The position numbers were made by a program, and so were the translations under genes. From JAPKZH01 sp963715635 (lineage in GTDB: Bacteria > Acidobacteriota > Aminicenantia > Aminicenantales > UBA4085), in assembly GCA_963715635.1 (NCBI GenBank), contig OY970261.1, forward strand, positions 3,038,001 to 3,102,000: DNA of 64,000 nucleotides, given 5' to 3'. The stretch's first letter is position 1; every line of letters starts with the position of its first letter. Below the pieces are notes generated by a model that was not told where the DNA came from, ran no database searches, and was given only the letters and a program-made list of their open reading frames with translations. Shown piece by piece: positions 1-9,158 of this stretch.

Positions 1-219
1 AATGCCCTTCTCGAGCGCTACCAAAAAAGCTATTCCGGCGAAAATTGGGGCCTCTTGGATTTTACCGACCTCGAGGTTAAAGTCCTCAGCAGCGATTACG
101 CCTACGTCCTGGGCCGCTGGAAACTGACGATTAAAGAATCAAAAAAAGAAGGCGTTTTTACGATCATCTTCAAGCGCTTCCCGGAGGGCTGGCGCATCAT
201 CCACGACCACTCGTCTTGA
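1..219 (+). CDS. SnoaL/DUF4440-like (NTF2-fold) protein, 3' end only
   Basis: The window opens inside this gene. The readable 72 residues end at a TGA. They show the alternating strand pattern of the NTF2-like fold and the typical C-terminal DUF4440/SnoaL ending: a strand around VLGRWKLT, then GVFTIIFKRFPEGWRIIHDHSS. The family comprises small cone-shaped proteins, some catalytic and some only ligand binding, and the ending does not tell which. The 5' part, start codon and any signal peptide lie outside the window. A 66-bp family A hairpin follows 43 bases after the stop. Confidence 0.6.
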   Translation, partial: NALLERYQKSYSGENWGLLDFTDLEVKVLSSDYAYVLGRWKLTIKESKKEGVFTIIFKRFPEGWRIIHDHSS

Positions 220-262
220 TCAACTTTTGCGAAGTCGATTCTAGTCTTAAAAGATGGTAGCC

Positions 263-328
263 GGGGTCAAAGCTACTTATTATGCATTTCTTTCCGGGAG
301 AGGGTGCGTAATAAGTAGCTTTGACCCC
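263..328. repeat. Family A palindromic hairpin, copy 1
   Basis: This is a near-perfect inverted repeat. The left arm begins GGGGTCAAAGCTACTTATTA and the right arm ends TAATAAGTAGCTTTGACCCC, around an 18-base centre. Compared with the other copies, this one carries TTATTA opposite TAATAA where most have TCGTTA opposite TAACGA, so both arms changed together. It lies between a gene end and the end of the convergent ferritin-like gene, so it could also act as a bidirectional terminator. Confidence 0.9.
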
Positions 329-366
329 CTCTGCAATTACTGCGCTTTTGGATATCGGAGCGGCGC

Positions 367-834
367 TTACATTCCTCTGAAGGCAGCGATCGTCTCAGAG
401 AGAATGTGGATATGATTCTGATCTCCGTTTGCCAGCGCCTGAAAGAGGCTAATCAGAGAAGGCTCGCGAATTTCCACAGATGCGCCCAAGTGGATGCGTT
501 CAAATTCCATTTCGAGTTGAAGGATTCTGTTCAGTCCCTCACGGAAGCTCAGCCCTGTATCAAACTCGGCCAGCAATGCTCCGGCGTCTTTTAAACCCTT
601 CTGCATCTCCTCGTCTTTAAGACGGACTCCGACAAACAAATCCGGCATTTCGCTCAAATAGTTTTTCCCGGTTCGCAAAATATTGGCGTGGTTGATCTCT
701 TCCCGGGAAAGAGAAATAAGCCGTTTGGATAACGGCTCGTCGCCCGCCAATCCGGAAAGTTTTTCATAAACCTTCGAAACCCTCATTTCCAGTTCGGTCC
801 CAAAATCAAGGAATTTTGCGATGTCCAAATTCAC
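367..834 (-). CDS. Rubrerythrin/ferritin-like diiron-type protein
   Basis: A 155-residue, all-helical cytoplasmic protein without signal peptide. Candidate metal-ligand motifs of the ferritin-like fold are visible: an early Glu (TELEMR), EEINHAN near residue 45, LEMEFERIH near residue 107 and NGDQNHIHI near residue 136. This resembles the ExxH-type spacing of rubrerythrin helices, but there is no rubredoxin domain. A role in iron or peroxide handling is inferred from family only. The listed start is a GTG directly behind a GAGGGAGG stretch. A TTG two codons later has better spacing to that ribosome site, so the exact start is open. About 210 bases without a visible gene separate it from the mannosidase. 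Confidence 0.65.
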   Translation of the reverse strand: MNLDIAKFLDFGTELEMRVSKVYEKLSGLAGDEPLSKRLISLSREEINHANILRTGKNYLSEMPDLFVGVRLKDEEMQKGLKDAGALLAEFDTGLSFREGLNRILQLEMEFERIHLGASVEIREPSLISLFQALANGDQNHIHILSETIAAFRGM

Positions 835-1047
835 CCTCCCTCGCCCGAACTGTCAAGCTTCGGACGCCATGGCGTTGAGCCAGATACGCATATAAAAAGC
901 ATAAGGAGATCACATTGGCTTTTCAGCACGAGGATCATTTTTCTCGCTTAGGCTGCCGAATGCCATATGCTGACGTCCTCACTGCCATAATACACGCCCT
1001 CCAAACCGCTGTCAACGAATCAAGAATCCAACGGCCGATTCTAAAAC

Positions 1048-4000
1048 CTACTTGACGATGATCTCGTCGAAATTCATCATCGCGGCGGCGTTCGGACCAG
1101 AGACATTCGGGTGCCACTTGGGCAACCCTCCGATGTTCTTGGCCTTCACGTGAATATAATGCCCCTGGATTTTTCTCAGGTCATAGGTCAGATTCTTGAT
1201 AACGGGGCCCTGCGCTTTCTCCGGCACGGCCAGGCTGTCCGTGGCGATGATCTTATAATCCTTGTTGTCTATCGAAACTGAGATCTCGACTGAGGTCGGC
1301 AAAAAGACCCTGGCGCCGCTGTTTTCAAAACAGCCCAAAGTAATTTCCTCGAGTGTCTTGACCTGCCCCATATCCAGGATTACGTCGAGGTCCTTGTCGA
1401 ACGCCTGCCAATTGCGGTCGCCCGCTTCGGCGGTCCCCCTGACCAGATCGATCAGCGCGGTACTTGCGACCGGCCCTGCCGGCCCGCCGCGTCTTTGAGC
1501 GGGCGGGACAATATACTGGACGCTCTTGACCGGCAACGATTTGCTGAAATACGCAGTGGCCATCACGCTCGACAATTTCACTTTATCGAATGCGATCGCG
1601 TTCAGGACGGCGGATTGATTCAAGCTGATCGGCGCCGTGTACTTGGCCGAGTTCATGGTCGGGACGCTGCCATCCAGCGTGTAATGGATTTCGGCGTTCT
1701 CATCCGCGGCGACCAAGGCCACGACGAGCGGCCGGCTGTAATCGATAAAGGACTTATCCGGCGAGATCATAGGCTTCGCACAGGCCTGGAACCTCGCATA
1801 GTCGCTTCGATCCCTGATCAGGGTATCGGAAAGAGGCTGCGCGGGGACTGCATCGTCGTTCTCGTTATATGCAGCCGTCATGGCCAGGATCTTGACTCTC
1901 GCGCTTGTGGGCAGCGTGATTTCCCTGACCCCCTGCGGCAGGTCGATTTTGTATTTATAGATATACGCATACATATAGGGATCATTGGCGCCGTTTCTCA
2001 AATGCCGATGAGTCGTGAAAAAAGCTACGTTGTCTTTTCGGACATAACCCGGAGCTATGCCCACATAATTGATGTTGCCACGGTCGAAGCTCGTCGCGGC
2101 GCTGTCGCCGTCCCACAGGCGTTTGTCCCACTGCCCCAAGAATCCTGACCAGACTTCGATCGGGATCTCGACGTTTGCCCCGCCGACCTTGAAGACGGCC
2201 CTGCTCGCTGTCCCGGCACCCCCCGCATCCGTCCCGCGGAAACCCATTGATTCCGAAGCCGCAGCGAGGAAATATAGCTTGTTGAAGTTTCCGGCCGGAA
2301 GCTTGATCGTCTGGCCGCTGCAGGTGACTGCGTTATTGGCGCCGTCCGCCTTCGTCCCCAATTTAAAAACGATATTCTCGCTCACCAACATATCCGGCAG
2401 CAGTTCCGCCGGAAAGGATTTCCCGCTCCCATCGAAATCGCCGTCCGCTTTGTGTTTGTCATTGCTGATGACATCGACATCATAGGGCAGCTCGACCGGT
2501 GTCGTTTGAAGCGCAGAAAGCGCCTTGTCAACGGGCCTCAATTTTACGGCAAACGTCTTTAAATGATAGGGCATTATATCAAAAACGATCTTGCCGTTTT
2601 TCACTACGGCGCTCGCCAGGTCCTGTTCCTGGCCGCTGACTTCTCTCGCGGAAACGACAGGAGCGGCGAGTATCAACTCGACATTCTTGGCGGCCCTGCC
2701 TTTGGTTTCGACGACCCGGAAGATCAGATCGTCGCTATTTTCCGCTTTCTTAACCGCGGAGACCACGACATCCTTATTATTGAGTTTCAGGAACGAAAAC
2801 GCTTTACCCAAAAAGCCCGGATGCGGCGTCGCCTGGAAAGCGACTAAGGGCTGATTGATGCGCGCGCCCTGCAGGTTGGAATCGGCGGCGCGCCAATCGT
2901 CCTGGTGGCCGAACAGGGCATAGAGCATTTCATGTTTTCCGAAATCCTGGTAGCCCTGCTCTCGATAGGAACCTCTCACGCCCGGCGTATAAAGCAGAGT
3001 CAGCCTGACGATATTATCGGCCGGTTTGTCGGACCCGTATTTGCAGTCCTCGAGAACCGAAACACCGTAGCGTCCGTCTTTGTTCGTTAGGTCGAACCAC
3101 TGATGTGAAGGCACTTCGAACTTGACGGGATCGTTATTGCCGCGCTCGATCGTGCCGACGCCCCAGCTGTACGTCGCCCGCGGATTGGAGACCGCCAAGG
3201 GGAAAGTGGCTTTCAAAGACGATTCTTTGGTCGCCCAGTCGATAAACGTGTTGAATTCGATCCTGTCCCTGCCTCCGTTGGCCGCCAAGCGGATGATCTG
3301 GACGAATTTCGAATGGCGCGATTCCCGCTCGACCGCCAGGGCGACCCGCGCGGGCCCGTTTTCGACGATCTGGATCTTGGCCGGGCCTTCGACGAAGCCG
3401 GAGGCGGGCTTATTCCGGTCCTGCCAATCCATGTTCCAGGCCGGCCATTGCTCCGGCCGCTCATAATGAAACGCCAATTTGACCGGCGATGACAATAGTT
3501 CCCTGTTATCGGTTTTATCGAAAATGCTGACGACATCTCCCGCGGCATCGAGCTTAGCGATATATTTCGAGTTTTCCAGCGATGTCTGAGTTACCTTTAG
3601 TCCCGTGGCCAGACCACAAGGCGCGTCCGATGGCCGAACATCGAAAGCGACATAGCTTAACGACGGCGCCTTGGCCAGGAATAAGACGGTGATTTTATTG
3701 CCGTCGGACCTCGCGATCTGTGAGGGAACTTCTTTATTGGCACGATCATAAACACGAATGGCTTTTGGTACGTCTTTTGGGAAGGCGACCGTTGCCTCCA
3801 CGATATCTTCTCTCTCGAAGGACAACGGATTGAAGACGACCAGCGGAATTCCCTGGGCTTGAGTATTCAGAGCGCGGATGACGGCGCCCGAAGCGTCCGC
3901 GAAAATATTGCCGAATTGATTCAGGGCCAGCAGCTCATCGTTCTGCGAGAATTCGTAGGCTCGGGGGATGCTCGTACCGGGCAGAATATCGTGGAATTGG

Positions 4001-5076
4001 CCGCCCATGACGAGCCGCCAGGCCTCGTTCATTTTCGCCTGGGGATAAGCCATGCCGCCGAGCCACTCCCCCATGGCCGAAGAAGCTTCGGCTTTGTAGG
4101 CCAGCAGCTCATTCTTTCTGTTCCATCGCTTCATAGCAGCTTCCGAGGTGATGGAGCCGGCCGAATGATTCGTCAACAAGAACTCCCCCGTATATTTCGG
4201 AAGCTTCGCTTTTTGGGCGGGTGTGAGATCCTTGAAAAGCTGATCGGCCCGGGCAGATACGACTTTGATGTCTTTGCCGTTCTGCAGGCTTTTTTCAATC
4301 CATTGAACGGAATCCTCCGTGGGGGAACCTCCGACATCGCCCGTCCCATAGTACATATAATCGGCATAAACTCCGGTTTTGGCTCCGAGATCGTAAACTC
4401 TTTTCTTCCAATTCGCGTTGATGCTCAAATCCTCTTGAACTCTCGAACCATAGCTGCCCGGATTCAAGGCGGCCGTGACAGATTCACCGTCGGGGCCGAT
4501 CCAGGTGCCGACATTAAAAGGAATGCCGACGGCAGAGCCCCACGATAATTTTTGTGTCGAAAATCCATTGATGCCGCAGTGGGCCAGGATGGAGGGAAGC
4601 GAAGCGGGGAACCCGAAGCAGTCCGGAATCATAAATTCCTGACTGGTCACGCCAAGCTCGCTTCTGAAGTAATTGGCCCCGTAGAGGATCTGCCGGATGA
4701 TGGATTCGTGGGACGGCGCCAGGACGTCGTTCTCTTCCATGGAGGAGCCGGAGGGGAACCAGCGACCGGCGGACACATATTTTTTGACCTTCTCATATTC
4801 TTCGGGATAGTACTCTTTCATCATTTTGTAGCGATTGGCGCCGCTGAAATTGAACACGTAATCGGGGTATTTCTCAAAGAGCCTGAAATTAAAAGCCATC
4901 GTGTTCCAGATGTATTCATTGATGGTCGTCTGGTAGTCCCATCGCCACTGCGTATCCAGATGGGCATATCCGACCGTATACAAAACTTTTTCCTTCGAGA
5001 GGTCATTCTGCTGGGAGAATACGACAACCGAACAAAGCGCAAAGAAAATTAGGCATAATCTTAAAGATTTCTTCAT
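1048..5076 (-). CDS. Exported glycoside hydrolase family 38 alpha-mannosidase with C-terminal accessory domains
   Basis: A 1342-residue protein with a clear signal peptide (MKKSLRLCLIFFALCSVVVFSQ). The N-terminal catalytic barrel has the GH38 hallmark AHLDTQW (His39, Asp41) and MIPDCFGF, whose Asp152 fits the catalytic nucleophile. The middle helical and beta-sandwich regions follow (roughly residues 280-860). The last part adds a chitobiase-like segment (IHYTLDGSVPTMNSAKYT) and a terminal galactose-binding/discoidin-like sandwich. It therefore probably acts outside the cytoplasm on mannose-containing glycans. The ATG sits 5 bases behind GAGGTGA. It is longer than typical bacterial GH38 enzymes because of the C-terminal additions. 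A discoidin gene follows divergently. Confidence 0.88.
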   Translation of the reverse strand: MKKSLRLCLIFFALCSVVVFSQQNDLSKEKVLYTVGYAHLDTQWRWDYQTTINEYIWNTMAFNFRLFEKYPDYVFNFSGANRYKMMKEYYPEEYEKVKKYVSAGRWFPSGSSMEENDVLAPSHESIIRQILYGANYFRSELGVTSQEFMIPDCFGFPASLPSILAHCGINGFSTQKLSWGSAVGIPFNVGTWIGPDGESVTAALNPGSYGSRVQEDLSINANWKKRVYDLGAKTGVYADYMYYGTGDVGGSPTEDSVQWIEKSLQNGKDIKVVSARADQLFKDLTPAQKAKLPKYTGEFLLTNHSAGSITSEAAMKRWNRKNELLAYKAEASSAMGEWLGGMAYPQAKMNEAWRLVMGGQFHDILPGTSIPRAYEFSQNDELLALNQFGNIFADASGAVIRALNTQAQGIPLVVFNPLSFEREDIVEATVAFPKDVPKAIRVYDRANKEVPSQIARSDGNKITVLFLAKAPSLSYVAFDVRPSDAPCGLATGLKVTQTSLENSKYIAKLDAAGDVVSIFDKTDNRELLSSPVKLAFHYERPEQWPAWNMDWQDRNKPASGFVEGPAKIQIVENGPARVALAVERESRHSKFVQIIRLAANGGRDRIEFNTFIDWATKESSLKATFPLAVSNPRATYSWGVGTIERGNNDPVKFEVPSHQWFDLTNKDGRYGVSVLEDCKYGSDKPADNIVRLTLLYTPGVRGSYREQGYQDFGKHEMLYALFGHQDDWRAADSNLQGARINQPLVAFQATPHPGFLGKAFSFLKLNNKDVVVSAVKKAENSDDLIFRVVETKGRAAKNVELILAAPVVSAREVSGQEQDLASAVVKNGKIVFDIMPYHLKTFAVKLRPVDKALSALQTTPVELPYDVDVISNDKHKADGDFDGSGKSFPAELLPDMLVSENIVFKLGTKADGANNAVTCSGQTIKLPAGNFNKLYFLAAASESMGFRGTDAGGAGTASRAVFKVGGANVEIPIEVWSGFLGQWDKRLWDGDSAATSFDRGNINYVGIAPGYVRKDNVAFFTTHRHLRNGANDPYMYAYIYKYKIDLPQGVREITLPTSARVKILAMTAAYNENDDAVPAQPLSDTLIRDRSDYARFQACAKPMISPDKSFIDYSRPLVVALVAADENAEIHYTLDGSVPTMNSAKYTAPISLNQSAVLNAIAFDKVKLSSVMATAYFSKSLPVKSVQYIVPPAQRRGGPAGPVASTALIDLVRGTAEAGDRNWQAFDKDLDVILDMGQVKTLEEITLGCFENSGARVFLPTSVEISVSIDNKDYKIIATDSLAVPEKAQGPVIKNLTYDLRKIQGHYIHVKAKNIGGLPKWHPNVSGPNAAAMMNFDEIIVK

Positions 5077-5408
5077 GGGATCACCTCGAATGAAATGTTT
5101 TAGAGAGGAAGATAATTCCCTTATTCCCGGGCAATAATCTCTCCCCCGTTAAATTAAGAAGAAAAGCCGAATCGCAAAACATGCTTGGAATATATCCTTA
5201 TCCGTTTAACCGTGTCAATTAGCACCAGCCCTGATCTAGCATTTCCGTTTCCGTCATAAAGTTTATGATGGGTGGCACGGATGCTGCCCCGCAGGCCCAT
5301 CGAACCTATCACGGTCGGTCAGCCTCTTGTATAAAAAATCAAGAGATATTATATTTAGAGCGTCGTTAAGCTCAAAAAAGCCGGCGAACAAAAAAAGGAG
5401 TGAAAACG
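5077..5408. other. Divergent intergenic region with a solo repeat end
   Basis: About 330 bases separate the divergent mannosidase and discoidin genes and probably hold both promoters. None is clear enough to call. At 5268-5307 an imperfect palindrome (GATGGG...CCCATC) contains GGGTGGCACGGATGCTGCC. This matches, in reverse complement, the outer end of the family B element at 50383-50402, so it looks like a solo end of that element. Confidence 0.4.
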
Positions 5409-6086
5409 ATGAAAAAAGCCATCGTTTATGCAGCCTTGCTACAACTCACAATTCTCTGCGCCCTGGCCGCACCCCAATCTCAAGAGCAGAACAAGGTCGA
5501 GCTGAAGCTGCAACTGCCCAAGCCGATGTTTATTGGAACACCGCGGAACATCAAATCGCCAAATCTGGAAGTGATCTCGGGCAAACCCCGCAGCCCGTTT
5601 TTCGTCCCCCAAGGAACGAAGCTGGTTTCCCTGAAAAAGCCGGTGACCTCCAGTGATATGCAGCCGGTGATCGGCGAGCTCTCCTTTGTGACCGACGACG
5701 AAAAATCCGGCGAGGACGGCTATTTTGTCGAGCTTGGACCAGGGAAGCAGTGGGTCCAGATCGACCTCCAGGGTGAATACAATTTGAACGCCATCCTGAT
5801 CTGGCATTACCACAGCCAGGCCCGCGTCTATCGGGATGTCGTCGTCCAGGCCTCAGATGACAAGGACTTCATCAAGGGCGTGACGACGATCTTCAACAAC
5901 GACCATGACAACGCCATCGGCCTCGGCATCGGCAAGGACAAAGAATATATAGAAACCAATGAAGGCCGGCTGATCGATCCCAAGGGCATCAAGGCGCGCT
6001 TTATCCGGCTCTACAGCAACGGCAATACGTCCAACGACATGAACCATTACGTCGAGGTGGAGGCTTACGGAACGCCGGCCAAATGA
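5409..6086 (+). CDS. Exported discoidin (F5/8 type C-like) domain protein
   Basis: The ATG at 5409 lies 8 bases after AAGGAG and is preferred over the in-frame GTG at 5400, which overlaps that ribosome site. The product (225 residues) starts with a signal peptide (MKKAIVYAALLQLTILCALAAPQ). The rest is a galactose-binding-like sandwich: GPGKQWVQIDLQGEYNLNAILIWHY, then RVYRDVVVQASDD and a C-terminal RFIRLYSNG...NHYVEVEAYG, all hallmarks of discoidin domains. No catalytic domain is present, so it is probably a glycan-binding or adhesion protein. Its last codons overlap the start of the next gene by 4 bases (ATGA), so the two are translationally coupled. Confidence 0.75.
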   Translation: MKKAIVYAALLQLTILCALAAPQSQEQNKVELKLQLPKPMFIGTPRNIKSPNLEVISGKPRSPFFVPQGTKLVSLKKPVTSSDMQPVIGELSFVTDDEKSGEDGYFVELGPGKQWVQIDLQGEYNLNAILIWHYHSQARVYRDVVVQASDDKDFIKGVTTIFNNDHDNAIGLGIGKDKEYIETNEGRLIDPKGIKARFIRLYSNGNTSNDMNHYVEVEAYGTPAK

Positions 6087-7636
6087 ACAAAGCCGCCTTT
6101 CGCGCGCTTTTCTTTATCGTTTTCATCGGCGCGATCCTTTTCCGCCTGCCTGGACTCGACCTCCGGCCGATGCACCACGACGAAGCCAACCAGGCCGTGA
6201 AATTTGGGACGCTCCTCGAAAAAGGCGAGTATCGCTACGACAAGGCAGACCACCACGGCCCCAGCCTTTATTACCTGACGCTTCCCGTCGCCTGGGCCTT
6301 CTCCAAGACCAGCCTGGCTTCGCTGGACGAAGTGACACTCCGGCTTCTTCCGGCTCTCTTCGGCGCCGCAATCCTTCTTCTCCTGCTTCTCTTGGTCAAG
6401 GGAATGGGCCGGACCGCCGTCCTTTTCGCCGGCCTGTTTGCGGCGATTTCACCGGCCATGGTTTATTACAGTAGGTTCTATATTCAGGAGATGCTGTTCG
6501 TGTTTTTCGTCCTGGGATTGTTGGGGTCGCTCTGGCGCTATCTTCTGTATCCTTCGGCGCGGTGGGCCTTGACGGCAGGCCTTTTTGCCGGGATGATGTA
6601 CGCGACCAAGGAAACGTCCGTCATTATCTTAGCCGCCGCCGGGCTGGCCCTCATTCTAACGATCGTCTTTCAGAAAGTCCGGCCGCAGACGCCGTACCAT
6701 TTGGCCGTCCCGGGCTTCACCTATTTCTTCCTGGGGCTCGTCGCCGCTCTTTTAACCGCCATCGCTTTTTTCACTTCTTTTTTCAAGAACCCGGAGGGGA
6801 TCTGGGATTCCATCACCGCCTTAAAAATCTATTTCGAGAAAAGCGGGGCGGCCGGCATTCATGTCCAGCCCTGGCCGTATTATTTAAAACTGCTGGCGTA
6901 TTCAAAATCCGGCGCTGGCCCGCTGTGGACCGAAGGCCTGATCCTGGTCCTGGCCCTCATCGGAATGATCTCCGCATTTGTCCCGCGAAGGCAAAAAGGG
7001 GCCATGCCTTCTCCGGCACGGTTTATCTTTTTTTATACCCTCATCTCTACGGCCGCATTTTCCATCATCCCTTACAAGACGCCCTGGAACCTGCTTTCCT
7101 TTTTCATGGGGTGGGTCATCCTGGCCGGAATCGGGGTCGGATTTCTTCTTGACATCGTCCCCAAGATCCATTTTAAAGCTCTTGTCCTGCTCGTGCTGGC
7201 TGCGGGGCTCTACCATTTGGGACTCGAAAGCTATCGCGCCAATTTTAAATTCTATGCCGACCCCGCCAATCCCTATGTTTATGCCCAGACGAGCACCGAT
7301 TTTCTCAAGCTGGTGCGGCGCGTGGATGACTTGGCCGCCGTGCATCCGGACGAAAAAAATATGCTGATCAAAGTCGTCTGCGGGCTCTACGAGACCTGGC
7401 CCCTGCCTTGGTATCTGAGGAGCTTCGAGAACGTCGGCTACTGGCAGGATCCGAACCAGGCGGGTCCGCTCGCGGAGGCGCCGGTGATCATCACCGATCA
7501 GGATCAGGGTGCCAAGCTCCAGCCGCTCCTTCGCGACAAGTTTCAATCGGAATATTACAGCCTGCGGCCCGGCGTGTTCCTGCTCCTCCACATCCGGCAG
7601 GACCTCTGGGAGCAATATCTCAAAGAAAAAAAGTGA
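6083..7636 (+). CDS. Polytopic membrane glycosyltransferase, Agl23/TIGR03663 (GT39-like) family
   Basis: A 517-residue protein with about ten membrane segments. The first loop after the first segment carries LRPMHHDEANQA, the acidic motif of GT-C (PMT/ArnT-like) transferases, and HHGPSLYYLTLP follows near residue 58. These features match the TIGR03663 family, whose archaeal members are annotated Agl23. The C-terminal part is a soluble periplasmic domain. A transfer of sugar from a polyprenyl carrier is expected for GT-C proteins; donor and acceptor are unknown. It overlaps the preceding discoidin gene by 4 bases, which suggests the two work on the same cell-surface substrate. Confidence 0.78.
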   Translation: MNKAAFRALFFIVFIGAILFRLPGLDLRPMHHDEANQAVKFGTLLEKGEYRYDKADHHGPSLYYLTLPVAWAFSKTSLASLDEVTLRLLPALFGAAILLLLLLLVKGMGRTAVLFAGLFAAISPAMVYYSRFYIQEMLFVFFVLGLLGSLWRYLLYPSARWALTAGLFAGMMYATKETSVIILAAAGLALILTIVFQKVRPQTPYHLAVPGFTYFFLGLVAALLTAIAFFTSFFKNPEGIWDSITALKIYFEKSGAAGIHVQPWPYYLKLLAYSKSGAGPLWTEGLILVLALIGMISAFVPRRQKGAMPSPARFIFFYTLISTAAFSIIPYKTPWNLLSFFMGWVILAGIGVGFLLDIVPKIHFKALVLLVLAAGLYHLGLESYRANFKFYADPANPYVYAQTSTDFLKLVRRVDDLAAVHPDEKNMLIKVVCGLYETWPLPWYLRSFENVGYWQDPNQAGPLAEAPVIITDQDQGAKLQPLLRDKFQSEYYSLRPGVFLLLHIRQDLWEQYLKEKK

Positions 7637-7691
7637 TGTTCGGCCTTGACGTTTAAAAGGCAGGGCCCATATACTTCAGAAGGGAGGAGCC

Positions 7692-7997
7692 ATGAACAAG
7701 ACTCTGACACTGGGAATTCTTTTCGTCCTTGGGCTGATGCTTTTTGCTATGAGCTGCGCCCCAGGGCCGAATGATGTTGAAAAGACGGCCGACAAAGAAG
7801 GTAAGACCGCCGGCTTCTGGGCGGGGCTGTGGCACGGGCTGATCTCGCCGATCACTTTCATCATTTCCCTATTCACCAAAAATGTCCGATTCTACGAAGT
7901 CCACAACAACGGCAACTGGTATAACTTTGGGTTCATCCTGGGCGCGGGCCTTTTCCTGAGCGGCGGCATCCTGGGCCGGAAACAGAAAAAACGCTAA
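7692..7997 (+). CDS. Small predicted lipoprotein/membrane protein of unknown function
   Basis: 101 residues. The N-terminus (MNKTLTLGILFVLGLMLFAMSC) reads as a signal peptide with an imperfect lipobox ending at Cys22. The body contains the conserved stretch GFWAGLWHGLISPITFIISLF followed by VRFYEVHNNGNWYNFGFILGAG, and it ends in a short basic tail. The same architecture is familiar from uncharacterised small membrane proteins in many bacteria, and I know of no assigned function. A good ribosome site (GGGAGGAG) precedes the ATG. A family A hairpin starts 9 bases after its stop. Confidence 0.6.
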   Translation: MNKTLTLGILFVLGLMLFAMSCAPGPNDVEKTADKEGKTAGFWAGLWHGLISPITFIISLFTKNVRFYEVHNNGNWYNFGFILGAGLFLSGGILGRKQKKR

Positions 7998-8005
7998 CTC
8001 CTTTT

Positions 8006-8071
8006 GGGGTCAAACCTACTCGTTACGCATGTTCCAGGGGAAAAAGTTGCGCAACGAGTAGGTTTGACCCC
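8006..8071. repeat. Family A palindromic hairpin, copy 2
   Basis: 66 bp. The left arm is GGGGTCAAACCTACTCGTTA and the right arm is its near complement, ending AGGTTTGACCCC. The centre contains TTCCAGGGGAAAAA, close to the TTCTCCAGGGGAA core of other copies. It sits between convergent genes. The right arm has one change (TGCGCAACGAG instead of TGCGTAACGAG). Confidence 0.9.
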
Positions 8072-8128
8072 GGATTTCTTAAGAAAAATATCAATCTGGA
8101 AAATTGAGGACAAAATTCGGAGCCCGCA

Positions 8129-9058
8129 TCACGCGCGCGGCGACGAGCGGATTTCCGGAAGGCAAAACGAAAAGCTTGTCCTATCGCCGCAGCGGGCGCA
8201 CGTGATCTCCGCCTCGAGGATTTCGCACTTCACTCCCTGCTCGGTCTTAAGCGCAATCCTCCATTGTCCCCCGCAGTGGCTGCAGGAGCGGGGAACGGCC
8301 AGCCGGACCTCAACGGATGCCCGGGGCCGGGAAGAAGGATTGACGCGGAGTCGCTTGATCGTGAAATCTGCGGCATGCGTTTCCTTGAGTTCCCGCAGCA
8401 GCGAGCCAAAAAATTTCAGCGTCTGCCGCGATTTTCTTTCTGCCAAGCGCTTTCCAGCGCGAGTGCGCATATTGCAGGGAAGGCAAGCGGCGTAGGTGAG
8501 TTCCTTGCTCAATTGGTTCGTGATCGCATTCTGGAGAGTCTGGCCCCGGAGAGTGGATTTGATGAAGAATTGGGCGACGCCCAGGGCTCCGAACTTCGAG
8601 AGAAAGTCGGCATCGTGGACGATATCGGTGACTCGATTGGATTTGGCTTGGGCGCGATAAAGGGCGCGGAGCCCGGTGACGACGCGATGAATGTGGATGC
8701 GGCTCATCCCTAGCTGGCGAAGCATGCCAGCCGCGATCGCTGCAGCGGCCTCTTCTTCGGCCTTCTCGCCTTTATGATATGCGCCGCCGGCGAATTTCCC
8801 GGCATCATGAAAAAGGGCGGCGACAGCGGGAATCACCGGGTCCATTTTCTCGGAGCGCGCCAGTTCAAAGCTGAGCGAAGCAACGTGTGTGGTGTGCTCC
8901 CAAAGAAAACTTTCCGCCGTCGCGGATCCGCCGTTGAATTGCCGCTCCGATTCTTGGATCAGCTCCTTGATCTTATCGATCAAGCCGGGGTAGCGGGCTT
9001 CGACGGCGCCGATGAAGCTTACGGTTAGGCTTTTCTTCATTTTTTCTAGATGAGCCAT
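8129..9058 (-). CDS. HD-domain protein with C-terminal zinc ribbon
   Basis: 309 residues from the ATG at 9058; a TTG 12 codons upstream is possible but neither has a clear ribosome site. The central region has the HD phosphohydrolase pattern: HTTHVASLSFELAR, then ALFHDAGKFAGGAYHKGE and VHDADFLSKFG. The C-terminus carries two CxxC pairs (CSHCGG and CARCGD) about 30 residues apart, which form a zinc ribbon. This architecture next to MobA and a DMSO-reductase-type operon suggests a role in maturation or regulation of the molybdoenzyme, as in other loci where HD proteins accompany such enzymes. That role is inferred; the substrate is unknown. Confidence 0.65.
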   Translation of the reverse strand: MAHLEKMKKSLTVSFIGAVEARYPGLIDKIKELIQESERQFNGGSATAESFLWEHTTHVASLSFELARSEKMDPVIPAVAALFHDAGKFAGGAYHKGEKAEEEAAAAIAAGMLRQLGMSRIHIHRVVTGLRALYRAQAKSNRVTDIVHDADFLSKFGALGVAQFFIKSTLRGQTLQNAITNQLSKELTYAACLPCNMRTRAGKRLAERKSRQTLKFFGSLLRELKETHAADFTIKRLRVNPSSRPRASVEVRLAVPRSCSHCGGQWRIALKTEQGVKCEILEAEITCARCGDRTSFSFCLPEIRSSPRA

Positions 9059-9158
9059 TTCATTATCGTTTGGGCGTTCGATCGTTGTCAACAAGGGGCC
9101 CGGGCCTGGCCGCCGACGGCGTTTTGCCGTTTCCCGTCAATTCGATTATCATAAGGAT